A DNA stretch of 64,000 nt from Methylocystis echinoides (GTDB taxonomy: Bacteria; Pseudomonadota; Alphaproteobacteria; Rhizobiales; Beijerinckiaceae): contig NZ_BSEC01000001.1 of the NCBI RefSeq assembly GCF_027923385.1, forward strand, positions 3,136,001 to 3,200,000, written 5' to 3'. Positions 9,278-18,401 of the stretch are shown here, piece after piece (positions within the stretch are counted from its first letter, which is position 1; each line of letters opens with the position of its first letter). Both the position numbers and the translations under genes were made by a program. The notes beneath the pieces were generated by a model. That model searched no databases. It saw only the letters and a list, made by a program, of their open reading frames with translations, and was not told where the DNA came from.

Positions 9278-11938
9278 TTAAAATTTGACGGTCAGTCCGG
9301 CGATGATGTTCCTGCCAGGGCCTGGAACCGGACCAACCGGCCCAAAAGGCGCGTACGTATTGGCGTTACCCCCCATGTTCGTCCACACCTTATATCCCGT
9401 CATGTAGAATCCCCCCAAAGCGGGATAGTAGAAGGTGTTCGCGAGGTTCTCGATCGCGAAATCCAGTCGAAAATTCTCCCATTCGTAACTCGTGCGGAAA
9501 TTGAGCAACGCATAGCCGGGAGTCTGAAGTTCGTTGCGTTGCGTGGACACATGGGACTTGCGATCGACCCACTGAAGTTCCAGCGCGCTCAGCAACCCCC
9601 CGAGCCGATGCTCGACACTGAACCTGGCGTTGAGCGGCATGATATTGTAAAGCCCGTCTTGCGGGTTCAAACCAGTAGCGTTTGCGTAGCAAGCCTGATC
9701 ATACAAAATCGCATCAACCGTAGGCTGCGCCATCGACATGAACCCCACGCAGTTTTTCGCGTTGCCGATGCCCAAATCGACGCCATAGGTATAATTGATC
9801 AGTGCATTACCGGAAATTTGGCCCCAGTCCGGGCTCTCGAAGAATTTCATTCGGCCCGACACGTCAAAGCCATAAAGCATCGCGTTCGAATTTCGGAACT
9901 GAAGTTGCTGAAATGTGTAATAGCCAGGGGGAAACATTCCCGTAAAGCGGAAGGCTGCATAGCGCCCAGCGTTTATGTAGTTCTCAACATAGCTGAAAAA
10001 CGGGGCAATTCGGGCTTCCCAATCAGCGGTCGGCGAGCGCCAAGAACCGGTGACGCCGAAAGTATGCGCAACTTCCGGCTTCAGATCCACATTGCCGGTG
10101 TAGCCGTTTCCGTCACCAAACCAATTCACCATCGCTGTCGACATCGAGCCCACAACCCAGGTGTAACGCTCGTAGAGATTCGGCGATCTCGTCTTTCTCG
10201 AATAGCCCCCTTCATAGGTGGTGAACGGATCGGGTTCGTATTTAGCCTTGGCCGTCACGTCGAAGTTGATATCGACGCGACTCCGGTCCCGTTGATTGAA
10301 TTTGTCGGCTGCGACAGCATCCGGATTCCACATATCCATCACGGTCCAGCGATTGCGACGATCGCCAAACTGTCCGGAGCCAGAGATGAGCATCGGCATT
10401 GGCGCCGGATCACGTGGATCGTAGGGAATCGCCTCGTCAACATTCATCATGACGATTTCATTGCGAAGGCCGACCTCCGTCGACCACTCCGGCGTCCACT
10501 GCGAAAACCATTCAGCATAGTGTCCGACACGATCTCGCCGACCGTTGTTGATGTTCCATTGAGTGAGCGGCCCCATCATCAACATACCCATGTTGATGGT
10601 CCTGGTGTAATCACCGTTCCATGTGGTGTAGTCGTTTGCCCACATGAAGCCGCCGCCATATCCGAGATAGGGGCCTCGCTTGCCGAGGCATTGGGAAAGA
10701 GCGCAGATGTCGGGGATGGCGTCCCAATAATCGTTCAAGCGAAATGCATGAAATTCGCTACCGACACGAAGCAAATCTGTATCGTTCAGTTTGTGTTCGA
10801 GACTCGCGGTATATCCGATGTCCGCCCCATTGGTCGCCATCGGCATGGAATCAGGCTGCTTGTCGTAAAGGAAACCCATAGTGTGGTTGGTGTACTGCCA
10901 GAAGGCGTGCAGATCGACTTTACCGAAATCGAAATTCCCCGTGTAATTGCCATCGATCTGATAAGCGCGGTTCTTCGTCATATCCATACGTTGATTGACG
11001 AAGGCCTGATAGGGAATGTTCTGAACGGAACCCCTTAGCGATAGTTCCTGACCGTCGTTCTGGTACGCCAGGGTCGCAGAATTGTTTTGCGAGATAAATC
11101 CGGTCGAGAGCACCTTGTAGCCTTCTCTGCCCGCATGATAATCGGTCGCCCGCTGCCACGCGCCATTGTACAGAAGCGCATAATGGTCAGTCGCGACATT
11201 GAACGTCCCGGAGACGCCGACCCCATTGTTCGTCGTCCGGAAGAAACTCGATATCAACCCAGTCGAGAGAACCTTATCGATCTGGACCCCTTTGCCTCGC
11301 GGCGCCCAGGACGGAATCAGCGACGGAGAAGTTGACCCGTTCGCCGCCATCTGCGCCTCAATCAACGGCTCGCCCGGGATACGGGCTGGCGCAAACACAG
11401 GCTTCTTGGGCTCGACAATTATCGAGCCTCCAATTGAGTCACCGCCTTTGCTAACCGACATGACCCCCGAATGGACCTCTATCTTGCCGACATTATTCGG
11501 GTCGACATAGGACATCGGAGGGTTCATGTGATTGGCGCAGGCTGAAGTCGTCTGCAGGCCGCCCACAACGATCTTGAGCCGATCGTCAGCCAAACCATGG
11601 ATAGCGGGCAACCGGGCGACGCCGCCGGCTTCATAGGTGCTGACCCCGGGCGTATTCTGAAGTAGTTGCACAGTGTCCGAGGCTGCGGGACGAAATTCGT
11701 CAATCTTGACCTCAGACTTTTGCTCGACAGGCGCGGGCGCCGGTGGCGGCTCCGGCGCATGAGCAGGCTCTGGTTTCACATCCACATGCACCGCCCTCGA
11801 AACAACCGGCCCGGCAGCGCGCGTGTGCCGTCTGGCGGAATGAATCGTCAGATCAGGTAACGCAATTTGGGCGAGCGCCGAAGGCGTTGTCATGGCGGCG
11901 CTCATGAGAACACACGCACCGAAACGAGCTTTGGACAT
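9278..11938 (-). CDS. TonB-dependent receptor, OprC-like copper importer
   Basis: Outer-membrane beta-barrel receptor of 886 residues with a signal peptide (MSKARFGACVLMSAAMTT, then PSALAQ). A Pro-rich linker is followed by a plug domain (about 85-185) and a barrel that ends in an aromatic residue (GLTVKF). In OprC of Pseudomonas, copper is bound by a CxxxM motif in the plug and an HxM motif in the barrel. Both patterns are here: ACANHM (Cys134, Met138) and NHTMG (His352, Met354). The protein is also unusually Met-rich. The ATG at 11938 has AGGA upstream and gives a normal signal peptide; an ATG at 11974 is also possible. A DUF2946-like gene directly precedes it. Copper is the likely substrate by motif, not by test. 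Confidence 0.85.
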   Translation of the reverse strand: MSKARFGACVLMSAAMTTPSALAQIALPDLTIHSARRHTRAAGPVVSRAVHVDVKPEPAHAPEPPPAPAPVEQKSEVKIDEFRPAASDTVQLLQNTPGVSTYEAGGVARLPAIHGLADDRLKIVVGGLQTTSACANHMNPPMSYVDPNNVGKIEVHSGVMSVSKGGDSIGGSIIVEPKKPVFAPARIPGEPLIEAQMAANGSTSPSLIPSWAPRGKGVQIDKVLSTGLISSFFRTTNNGVGVSGTFNVATDHYALLYNGAWQRATDYHAGREGYKVLSTGFISQNNSATLAYQNDGQELSLRGSVQNIPYQAFVNQRMDMTKNRAYQIDGNYTGNFDFGKVDLHAFWQYTNHTMGFLYDKQPDSMPMATNGADIGYTASLEHKLNDTDLLRVGSEFHAFRLNDYWDAIPDICALSQCLGKRGPYLGYGGGFMWANDYTTWNGDYTRTINMGMLMMGPLTQWNINNGRRDRVGHYAEWFSQWTPEWSTEVGLRNEIVMMNVDEAIPYDPRDPAPMPMLISGSGQFGDRRNRWTVMDMWNPDAVAADKFNQRDRSRVDINFDVTAKAKYEPDPFTTYEGGYSRKTRSPNLYERYTWVVGSMSTAMVNWFGDGNGYTGNVDLKPEVAHTFGVTGSWRSPTADWEARIAPFFSYVENYINAGRYAAFRFTGMFPPGYYTFQQLQFRNSNAMLYGFDVSGRMKFFESPDWGQISGNALINYTYGVDLGIGNAKNCVGFMSMAQPTVDAILYDQACYANATGLNPQDGLYNIMPLNARFSVEHRLGGLLSALELQWVDRKSHVSTQRNELQTPGYALLNFRTSYEWENFRLDFAIENLANTFYYPALGGFYMTGYKVWTNMGGNANTYAPFGPVGPVPGPGRNIIAGLTVKF

Positions 11939-12009
11939 GGCGAATCCTAACGTGGCCGAACACGACGGCCTCATCTCACTGACCCTTTAGGTCGGGCAAA
12001 AGCGGATCG

Positions 12010-12390
12010 TTAGCAGAAAGTTGGAGGTCCGCGCGGTCGGTGGCCGACAGAGCCGGCTGAGGCAACGCCCTTGCCGATGGAAATGATCTTGCGCGAGGCG
12101 GATTCAACGACCCGAGGCTCGGTCAGGCCCAAAGCTTCTGGAAAGCTGAAGAATCCGGAAACCTCGAGGCAATGGCCGCAGCCGCAATCCGCCAGGTCTC
12201 CGGACGGTGCGTTCTGACCGTCAGCACATAATTTCGCGAAATGAATTTGAGCGGTTGTATTCGAGGCTGCGGTCCGAAACAGCAGCCCGCCAATCGCGAT
12301 CGCGACGGACAGAACCGCCACAAAAGTCATAAAGGACAGATTTTTCGACCGCCGCAGCACTGGACCGGACCTGCAAAGAGCAACTGACAC
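12010..12390 (-). CDS. DUF2946-like small membrane/periplasmic protein (copper-associated)
   Basis: A 126-residue protein with one N-terminal hydrophobic segment (MTFVAVLSVAIAIGGLLF), then a Cys-rich patch DCGCGHCLEV and the C-terminal RGPP tail. This layout (anchor, CxxC-type patch, RGPP end) matches DUF2946 proteins, which often neighbour TonB copper receptors. It lies 71 bases upstream of the receptor gene and is probably co-transcribed with it. The GTG at 12390 gives a basic n-region. An ATG at 12330 is an alternative, and neither has a good ribosome site. Confidence 0.6.
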   Translation of the reverse strand: MSVALCRSGPVLRRSKNLSFMTFVAVLSVAIAIGGLLFRTAASNTTAQIHFAKLCADGQNAPSGDLADCGCGHCLEVSGFFSFPEALGLTEPRVVESASRKIISIGKGVASAGSVGHRPRGPPTFC

Positions 12391-12583
12391 TGGATCAGTA
12401 TATGATTGACGTTATCTCTGAGCCAGCGAAGGCCGCTATTTCAGTATGCCTTTTTTGGCTAGTGTGATATTATTACCGCGATTGGCCGCGGTATTTTCCC
12501 TCGTCTTCCCGGCGGATTTTCGTTCGCTGTCGCTCAATCAGATGACCCTCGATTTTTACGAACAAGACCTGCCGGAGGCGCGG

Positions 12584-14011
12584 CTACTTCCACTCCGGGG
12601 TTGCGAAGCCGACCCATTTGTTTCGTACCTGCTCAAGATGGATGGCTGGATCGTAGGGCGTCACATCGAGATTGAGAGTTGCGTAGGAAAGGCGACCGAT
12701 CGACGCAAGAACCGCATAGGAGCCGACGACCTTGTCTCTTTGCGCGGTGACGAGCTTGACCCTCGCGTCGAGCAATAATTGCTGGGCATTCAAAACGTCC
12801 AGCGTCGTCCTCTGACCAAATGCGGCCTCATCCCTGACTCCCTGCAGGGCCACCTCCGCCGCCTTGACGGCCTTCATGCCGAACGACACGGCCGCCTTTG
12901 CGGTCGTGAACTGGCTAAACGCCTGAATCACGGCCGCTCTCACAGCGTTTCTGACGACATCGACATGAAGACGCGCCTGCCCCAGTTGCTCCTTAGACTG
13001 GCGGATCGAGGAATATTCCGACCCGCCCTGATACAGCGGCACATTCAGCGTTCCGATGATCTGCGCGCCAAACTGACGGGTCTTCGGATAACCGAAATAG
13101 GAATCATATTGCTGGATGACCTGTGCCCCGATCGACGCGGTCGGCAGCACGACACTCTCGGCGACCTTCACCGCCGCTGACGCGGCGTCGATCTGGTGGA
13201 AGCCGGCGACGACGGAAGGGTGCTCCGCCAGCGCGATGGCGATGGCCTCGTCACGCAAAGCCGGCAAATAGGCATCCAGCGATGGGGCGGGTTTGAGAAC
13301 TTTCGGCTCGTCTCCGACGACCTGAACGTAGACTGACATGCTGTTTTCCAGCGCGCCGAAGGCAGCTGCGAGATCGGACTGGGCCTCCGCCAACGCCGAC
13401 TCCGCCTGCGCAACATCAGTACGGGTGACCTCTCCGAAATGATAACGATCGCTGGTCACCCGAAGCTGTTCGCGCAAGACGAGGATGTTGTTTTTCTTCA
13501 GACGAACGACCGCCGTGTCTCGCAGCACGTTGAGATAGGCCGTCGCCCCCTTCAGCAGCGCCTGCTGCTCCATATCATAGAGATTCGCGCGCGCCGCCAA
13601 AACCGCGGACTCGGCCTGGCTGAGAGCGCCCCTTGTTTTTCCGCCGTCGAACACAGGGAACTGCAGCTGGAAATTTCCATTAACGGGGTCTCCGGAATAT
13701 TTGTCGCTTTGGTACCTCCGAGAGCTGAATTGATCCATGCCCGCCGGCGCACGGATGTAGGTCCGCTGCGGACCGGCCGTCGCTGAGATGCTGGCCTTAG
13801 GGCGTGCGTTCGAATAGGCCTTCGAGACATCCTCGTCTCTGACGCGGACATTCGCGCGCTGCTCGTCGATTTCAGGATTGTTGTTGTAGACCTTGACGAG
13901 CGCGTCATTGATCGTCTCTGCGCGCAGAGCAGAGACGCTTGCCAATGACCACACATGGCCCAGAAGGACCGCCGTCATTGCGATTCGCAGCTTTTTGAAA
14001 CGTCTGCACAC
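12584..14011 (-). CDS. tolC: TolC-family outer-membrane channel
   Basis: Outer-membrane exit duct of the type I secretion system encoded upstream. The 475 residues include a signal peptide (basic n-region, AVLLGHVWSLASVSALRA) and two TolC/OEP repeats (about 35-230 and 250-440) with the typical long helices and the YHFGEVTRTDVAQAES and AFGQRTTLDVLNAQQ motifs at equivalent positions. The GTG at 14011 supplies the basic n-region, while an internal ATG at 13978 would lose it. It begins 43 bases after hlyD, so it is the last gene of the secretion operon. Confidence 0.92.
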   Translation of the reverse strand: MCRRFKKLRIAMTAVLLGHVWSLASVSALRAETINDALVKVYNNNPEIDEQRANVRVRDEDVSKAYSNARPKASISATAGPQRTYIRAPAGMDQFSSRRYQSDKYSGDPVNGNFQLQFPVFDGGKTRGALSQAESAVLAARANLYDMEQQALLKGATAYLNVLRDTAVVRLKKNNILVLREQLRVTSDRYHFGEVTRTDVAQAESALAEAQSDLAAAFGALENSMSVYVQVVGDEPKVLKPAPSLDAYLPALRDEAIAIALAEHPSVVAGFHQIDAASAAVKVAESVVLPTASIGAQVIQQYDSYFGYPKTRQFGAQIIGTLNVPLYQGGSEYSSIRQSKEQLGQARLHVDVVRNAVRAAVIQAFSQFTTAKAAVSFGMKAVKAAEVALQGVRDEAAFGQRTTLDVLNAQQLLLDARVKLVTAQRDKVVGSYAVLASIGRLSYATLNLDVTPYDPAIHLEQVRNKWVGFATPEWK

Positions 14012-14054
14012 TTACATCACTCGACATTACCTGGCGGACGCCGCCCCGTTCGCG

Positions 14055-15542
14055 TCATCGCTCCCGCAGCGCCCGTGACGAGACTTCAACAAGGGGTGAG
14101 AAAAGATATTCAAGGATCCGTCGCTTTCCAGTCTTGATCTCAACGATGGCGCCCATGCCCGGGCTCAGCGGGACGTCGACGCCGTCGATGTTCATGGTTG
14201 ACCGGCTCGTGCGAAGAGTGACCGGGAATACGAGATTCTGCGTGCGCTGGCCGCCCCCGAGAAAACTGCTCTTCGTCGGCTTTGACGGATTGCCCTCCAC
14301 GGATTGCGCGTCCGGCTCGGGAATGGCGTCATGCGCCACATGCGTGACGGTTGCGTCGAGGCTCCCATACCGTGTGAATGGAAAGGCCTCAATCTTTACA
14401 ATTGCCGCCTGCCCGGTCTTGACGAAGCCGATATCCTTGTTCTGAACGTAACATTCGACTTCCAGATCGCCGCCCTCCGGGACGATTCTCATCAGTTCCT
14501 CGCCGGTGGCGACAACTTGATTTTTTGTTGTGACCGACAGCCCGAGCACCGTGCCTGCGATCGGACTTCTGATCGTCATGTGGTCCGTCTTCACATGCGC
14601 CTTGGCGCGTCTTTGCTCGAAGTCGTCGATCTGCCGCTCCACTTCGCTAAGCTTCTGTTCATTCTCGGCGGCGAAGGCGTCAATCAGCTTGGCGCGCTCC
14701 TTAACGAGAACGCGCGCAGCAGCCTGAGCTTCGACCAACTGACCTTTCTGAGTGGCGAGATTCGTCTCCTGGCTTTGCAGGGCCTCGATCGCGTCGATCA
14801 CCGCGGCCTTGGGCGTCGAACCACGGGCCAAGAGTCCTTTGCGCATTGCGACTCGCTCTCGCAGCGTGACAATCAGCATCTCCTGGCTGGCGATCGTATT
14901 CTTCAATCGTGTCTGTTCCTCCTCCTTCTGCGCCACCTGCGCATCGACCGTCTGGATCGAACTAACGAGTTGTTGGAGATCGCTCTTCAGAACCCGGGTC
15001 TCGCGGGCCTTGATCATGTCCGGAATGTCCGCGGGCCAGTCGATGGCGACGGATTTTTCAAAGTCTCCTCGCGCGACGGCGTCGAGCGCAGCGCGCCTTC
15101 GCACCTTCTCGGCGAGATAGGACAAATGCGCCGACGACGTCGCCTTTTCGTCGGCGGCGGCCTCCGCCGGGTCGAGTTCGAGCAGAATGTCGCCCGCTTG
15201 CACCTGCGCGCCGTTCTGCACGTTGAGTGTGACGATCCTGCCGGTTTCGAGCGGCTGAATCGTCTTGACGCGTCCGGCCGGCTGAATTTTTCCCTGCGCG
15301 ATCGCGATGATGTCGATCCGCCCGAAATAGGTCCACAAAAGTGCGATCGTCATGAGAAGACAGATCGCCCAGATCAGCGCAATGCGTATGGGTGATGGCG
15401 GCGTCTCGAGGATCGAAACCGCTGCGGGAAGAAACTCGTTGTCCGCCCGCGCCCATTTGGCGACGGCGACTTTCTCGAGCCGGGAGCGCAGGCGACCCGT
15501 GCCCATTGCGCCGACGGCGGCTGAATTTCTGTTGTGCGTCAT
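14055..15542 (-). CDS. hlyD: HlyD-type membrane fusion protein of a type I secretion system
   Basis: Periplasmic adaptor linking the ABC exporter to TolC. It has a cytoplasmic N-terminus, one membrane helix (about residues 52-72, IRIALIWAICLLMTIALLW), a lipoyl/barrel-sandwich start (GKIQPAGRVKTIQPLETGRI), a long coiled coil (about 140-330) and a C-terminal beta-barrel (TIRSPIAGTVLGLSV onward). Length 495, normal for HlyD. Its ATG overlaps the hlyB stop by four bases (ATGA), so translation is coupled. Confidence 0.94.
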   Translation of the reverse strand: MTHNRNSAAVGAMGTGRLRSRLEKVAVAKWARADNEFLPAAVSILETPPSPIRIALIWAICLLMTIALLWTYFGRIDIIAIAQGKIQPAGRVKTIQPLETGRIVTLNVQNGAQVQAGDILLELDPAEAAADEKATSSAHLSYLAEKVRRRAALDAVARGDFEKSVAIDWPADIPDMIKARETRVLKSDLQQLVSSIQTVDAQVAQKEEEQTRLKNTIASQEMLIVTLRERVAMRKGLLARGSTPKAAVIDAIEALQSQETNLATQKGQLVEAQAAARVLVKERAKLIDAFAAENEQKLSEVERQIDDFEQRRAKAHVKTDHMTIRSPIAGTVLGLSVTTKNQVVATGEELMRIVPEGGDLEVECYVQNKDIGFVKTGQAAIVKIEAFPFTRYGSLDATVTHVAHDAIPEPDAQSVEGNPSKPTKSSFLGGGQRTQNLVFPVTLRTSRSTMNIDGVDVPLSPGMGAIVEIKTGKRRILEYLFSPLVEVSSRALRER

Positions 15543-17752
15543 GGGGTGTTCGAAAGAGCGTTTTGCAAAGACCAGAGATGGGCGTAGAGCCCGTCGGGTT
15601 TGCGGATCAATTCGTCGTGCGACCCGATCTCGTGGATTCTGCCCTCCTGAAGGCCGATGATCCTGTCGCAGCGGCGCACCGCCTGAAGTCGATGCGCAAT
15701 GATGATGACGGTGCGCCCCTTGACGATCTGAAACATGTTTTCCTGGATCAACCGTTCACTCTCGTAATCGAGCGCGCTGGTCGCTTCGTCGAAAATCAGG
15801 ATGGGAGGGTTGATGGACAGCGCCCGCGCGATCGCAATGCGCTGACGTTGCCCACCGGACAGATTCGCGCCCCGCTCCTCGATGATCGTGTCGTAGCCGT
15901 TGTCCAGCCTGCTGATGAATTCGTCGGCGCCGGCCAGACGCGCCGCCGCGATCACCTGAGCCCGCGACATCGAGGGGTTCGCCAATGCGATATTGTCGTG
16001 CAGGCTGCGATTGAACAGCAGATTCTCCTGCAAAACGACGCCGATCTGCGAGCGAAGCCAAGCCGGATTGACCTGCATGACGTCCACCCCGTCGACGAGC
16101 ACCTGTCCCTCTTCCGGGATGTAGAAGCGTTGAACAAGTTTCGCGAGGGTCGACTTTCCGGACCCGGAACGTCCGACGATCCCGATCACCTCTCCGGGTC
16201 TGATCGAAAAGGACAGGTTCCTGAGGACCTCGGGCGCATTCGGACGATAACGGAACGTAACCCCCCGGAATTCGATGGCGCCCTTTGCGTTCGGCAGGTT
16301 TCCATGCGCGAGATTGAGCGGCTCTGTCGGCATGTTCAGAATGTCGCCCAGACGGTCGACGGAAATCTGCACCTGCTGGAAATCCTGCCAGATTTGGGAG
16401 AGCCGGAGGATCGGCTGGGCCACCTGGGCCGATATCATGTTGAAGGCGACGAGCTCGCCCACCGACAGGTCGCCGTCGATGACCGCCTTCGCGCCAAACA
16501 GCAGAAGAAGCGCATTCGTGGCCTTGTTGATGTATTGTATGGCGGACTGGCCCGCGGCGCCCATGATGCCTGTGTCGAACGACGTCGACACATAGGCCGC
16601 CAATCGCTCCTCCCACTGGGACTGCATGGAAGGCTCGACTGCCGCGGACTTGATCGTCTGCACGCCGACGATCGCCTCGACCAGCATCTGCTGGCTCTCG
16701 GCGCCGCGATTGAACTTTTCCTTGATCATCTCCTGGAGGACCGGACGGATGAAGGCTGCGACGAGGAGATAGAGCGGGATGGAGCCAATGACGATGAGCG
16801 TCAGCTTCCATGAATAGGCGAGCAGCACGGCCAGAAAGATTATCGTGAAGAAAATGTCGAGCAGGGAGAACAAGCCTTGACCGGTCAGGAAGGCGCGTAT
16901 CGTCTCCAGTTCGCGTACCCGCGCGACAGTTTGTCCGGCCGACCGCGTTTCGAAATAGGACATGGGCAGATGAAACAGGTGGAAGAACAGACGTCGGCCA
17001 AGTTCGACATCGATCCGGTTCGTGGTGTGCGACAAGGCATAGGTGCGCAGATATTGCAGCACCACGTCGAAGGCTCCGATGACCATGATCCCGCCAACGA
17101 GCACGAACAGGGTGTCGTAGCTTCTGTGGCTCAGGACCTTGTCGATCACCACCTGAAAGAAAAGCGGCGTCACCAGTGCGAAGAGCTGGACGAAAAACGA
17201 GGCGAGCAGCACATGGGAGAGCGGGCGCCGGTAGCGCCAGATGGACGGCAGAAACCATCTCAAGCTGAAGGTTTTCGGATTGACGCCAGCTCCTCCAACC
17301 TTGCGGGAGACCAGGATCACCGCGTCGGCGGCAGCGTGGATCTGCTCCAGGGGAAGCGCGCGATCCGCGCGCGAGATCGGGTTGACGAGCCGATATTCCC
17401 CATTCGGCATCCTGCCGCCGAGAACCTCGAAGCTTCCGTTTTTCAGCCGGATAATCGCGGGCGCAGGAACCCGGGCGAGCCTCTCTCGGTGTATCGGGCG
17501 GATGATCCGCGCCTTGAGACCCACAAACTGCGCGGCGCGGACAATGTCCTCGGCGACGAGGCGCCGATCTAGAAGAGATAACTCCCGGCGAATTTGCGCG
17601 GGATTGGCGATGATGCGGTAATAGGCGGCGACCCCACAAAAAGCCTGCAAACCGGGATCCGTAGAATCCAGATTTGCAGCCTCTTTGTTGGTTTCGATCG
17701 AGATGCGTTCCGCGCTTTCAGCTTGCATGGATCGTTTGGGAGCTTGTGTCAC
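15539..17752 (-). CDS. hlyB: HlyB-type ABC exporter with inactive C39-like domain
   Basis: Inner-membrane ATPase/permease that exports the RTX protein in one step. The N-terminal C39-like domain (about 30-160) lacks the peptidase pattern: the only Cys (QAFCGVAAYY) is not at the catalytic position and the His region reads NGSFEVL. It is therefore a substrate-docking CLD as in HlyB, not a leader peptidase. Six membrane helices (about 180-460) precede the nucleotide-binding domain with Walker A GRSGSGKSTLAK (about 527), the LSGGQRQR signature (about 627) and Walker B ILIFDEATSALD. Start is a GTG; an ATG eight codons in is possible. Confidence 0.94.
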   Translation of the reverse strand: MTQAPKRSMQAESAERISIETNKEAANLDSTDPGLQAFCGVAAYYRIIANPAQIRRELSLLDRRLVAEDIVRAAQFVGLKARIIRPIHRERLARVPAPAIIRLKNGSFEVLGGRMPNGEYRLVNPISRADRALPLEQIHAAADAVILVSRKVGGAGVNPKTFSLRWFLPSIWRYRRPLSHVLLASFFVQLFALVTPLFFQVVIDKVLSHRSYDTLFVLVGGIMVIGAFDVVLQYLRTYALSHTTNRIDVELGRRLFFHLFHLPMSYFETRSAGQTVARVRELETIRAFLTGQGLFSLLDIFFTIIFLAVLLAYSWKLTLIVIGSIPLYLLVAAFIRPVLQEMIKEKFNRGAESQQMLVEAIVGVQTIKSAAVEPSMQSQWEERLAAYVSTSFDTGIMGAAGQSAIQYINKATNALLLLFGAKAVIDGDLSVGELVAFNMISAQVAQPILRLSQIWQDFQQVQISVDRLGDILNMPTEPLNLAHGNLPNAKGAIEFRGVTFRYRPNAPEVLRNLSFSIRPGEVIGIVGRSGSGKSTLAKLVQRFYIPEEGQVLVDGVDVMQVNPAWLRSQIGVVLQENLLFNRSLHDNIALANPSMSRAQVIAAARLAGADEFISRLDNGYDTIIEERGANLSGGQRQRIAIARALSINPPILIFDEATSALDYESERLIQENMFQIVKGRTVIIIAHRLQAVRRCDRIIGLQEGRIHEIGSHDELIRKPDGLYAHLWSLQNALSNTP

Positions 17753-17791
17753 TTCTGAAGCGCCGGGGCATATAGCAACGGATTTTCGAGC

Positions 17792-18379
17792 CTATTCCAG
17801 AGAAATATGTCTGATCTCCGTCCCACCATCCTTGGCCGGAAACCTGGCTTTGAAGGTTTGGCCGGGAAAGTGTTTTTCCGATATTGCCTTCATCGTCGGA
17901 ACGACCACCTGCTGCACCCCGACGCTGAGGATGAGCCAGGGGATATCTCCGGACCGCCAGTCTTGCGGCTCTACCAGAATGGGTTCGCGCGAATTCTCCG
18001 ATAGCTTCCTGTCGAGTTCCTCCGAAACTTTCGCCCAAAGGACGAAAGCAACAGGGACGCCAGGGCCCGGCGAATCCTTTCTGTGCCCGTGCGCGATCAC
18101 GAATTGACCCGCGTCGATTGCCGGCCCCACAATGCCGGCGACCTGTCCGAGCGGCATCGCGCCGAATGGCTTCTGTGAACTCAACATGCTCAGAATTTTA
18201 CCATAGGTTGCGAATTTTGTGTCCGCCGGCGCCGAGGGGATCTCGACGGGGCTAACCTGTTTATCCACACTTCGAGTCTCCGGCGATGGCTCCGCTGTCT
18301 GTTCGATTATGACGGCATCCGCCTTGTTGATTGAGCCGGACTGCGAGTTCGTCTGAGATTTCGTGGAGAAAAGTCCCAT
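17792..18379 (-). CDS. HlyC-like toxin-activating acyltransferase family protein, catalytic residues replaced
   Basis: In RTX toxin loci HlyC-type enzymes acylate internal lysines of the exported protein. Residues 58-190 align without gaps to HlyC over the opening block (YGKILSMLSSQKPFGAMPL) and again over PVAFVLWAKVS and QDWRSGDIPW. The two residues matching catalytic His23 and Asp92 of HlyC are Phe72 and Leu151 here. The first 55 residues form a Ser/Thr/Glu-rich extension. The ATG at 18379 has AAAGG upstream; the longer reading would overlap the RTX gene. It sits 22 bases after the RTX stop. A non-catalytic role such as docking is inferred. Alignment was made by eye. Confidence 0.78.
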   Translation of the reverse strand: MGLFSTKSQTNSQSGSINKADAVIIEQTAEPSPETRSVDKQVSPVEIPSAPADTKFATYGKILSMLSSQKPFGAMPLGQVAGIVGPAIDAGQFVIAHGHRKDSPGPGVPVAFVLWAKVSEELDRKLSENSREPILVEPQDWRSGDIPWLILSVGVQQVVVPTMKAISEKHFPGQTFKARFPAKDGGTEIRHISLE

Positions 18380-18401
18380 TTTTTTCGCCTTTGGTTGTTC
18401 A

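Noticed and set aside
8732-11038. Plus-strand open frame of 768 codons opposite the TonB receptor
   Set aside because: No ribosome site, no family pattern, and the opposite strand encodes a clear receptor.
15539-17752. Active C39 peptidase domain in the HlyB-type exporter
   Set aside because: The only nearby Cys is not at the catalytic spacing and the His position reads NGSFEVL, so it is a docking-type domain.
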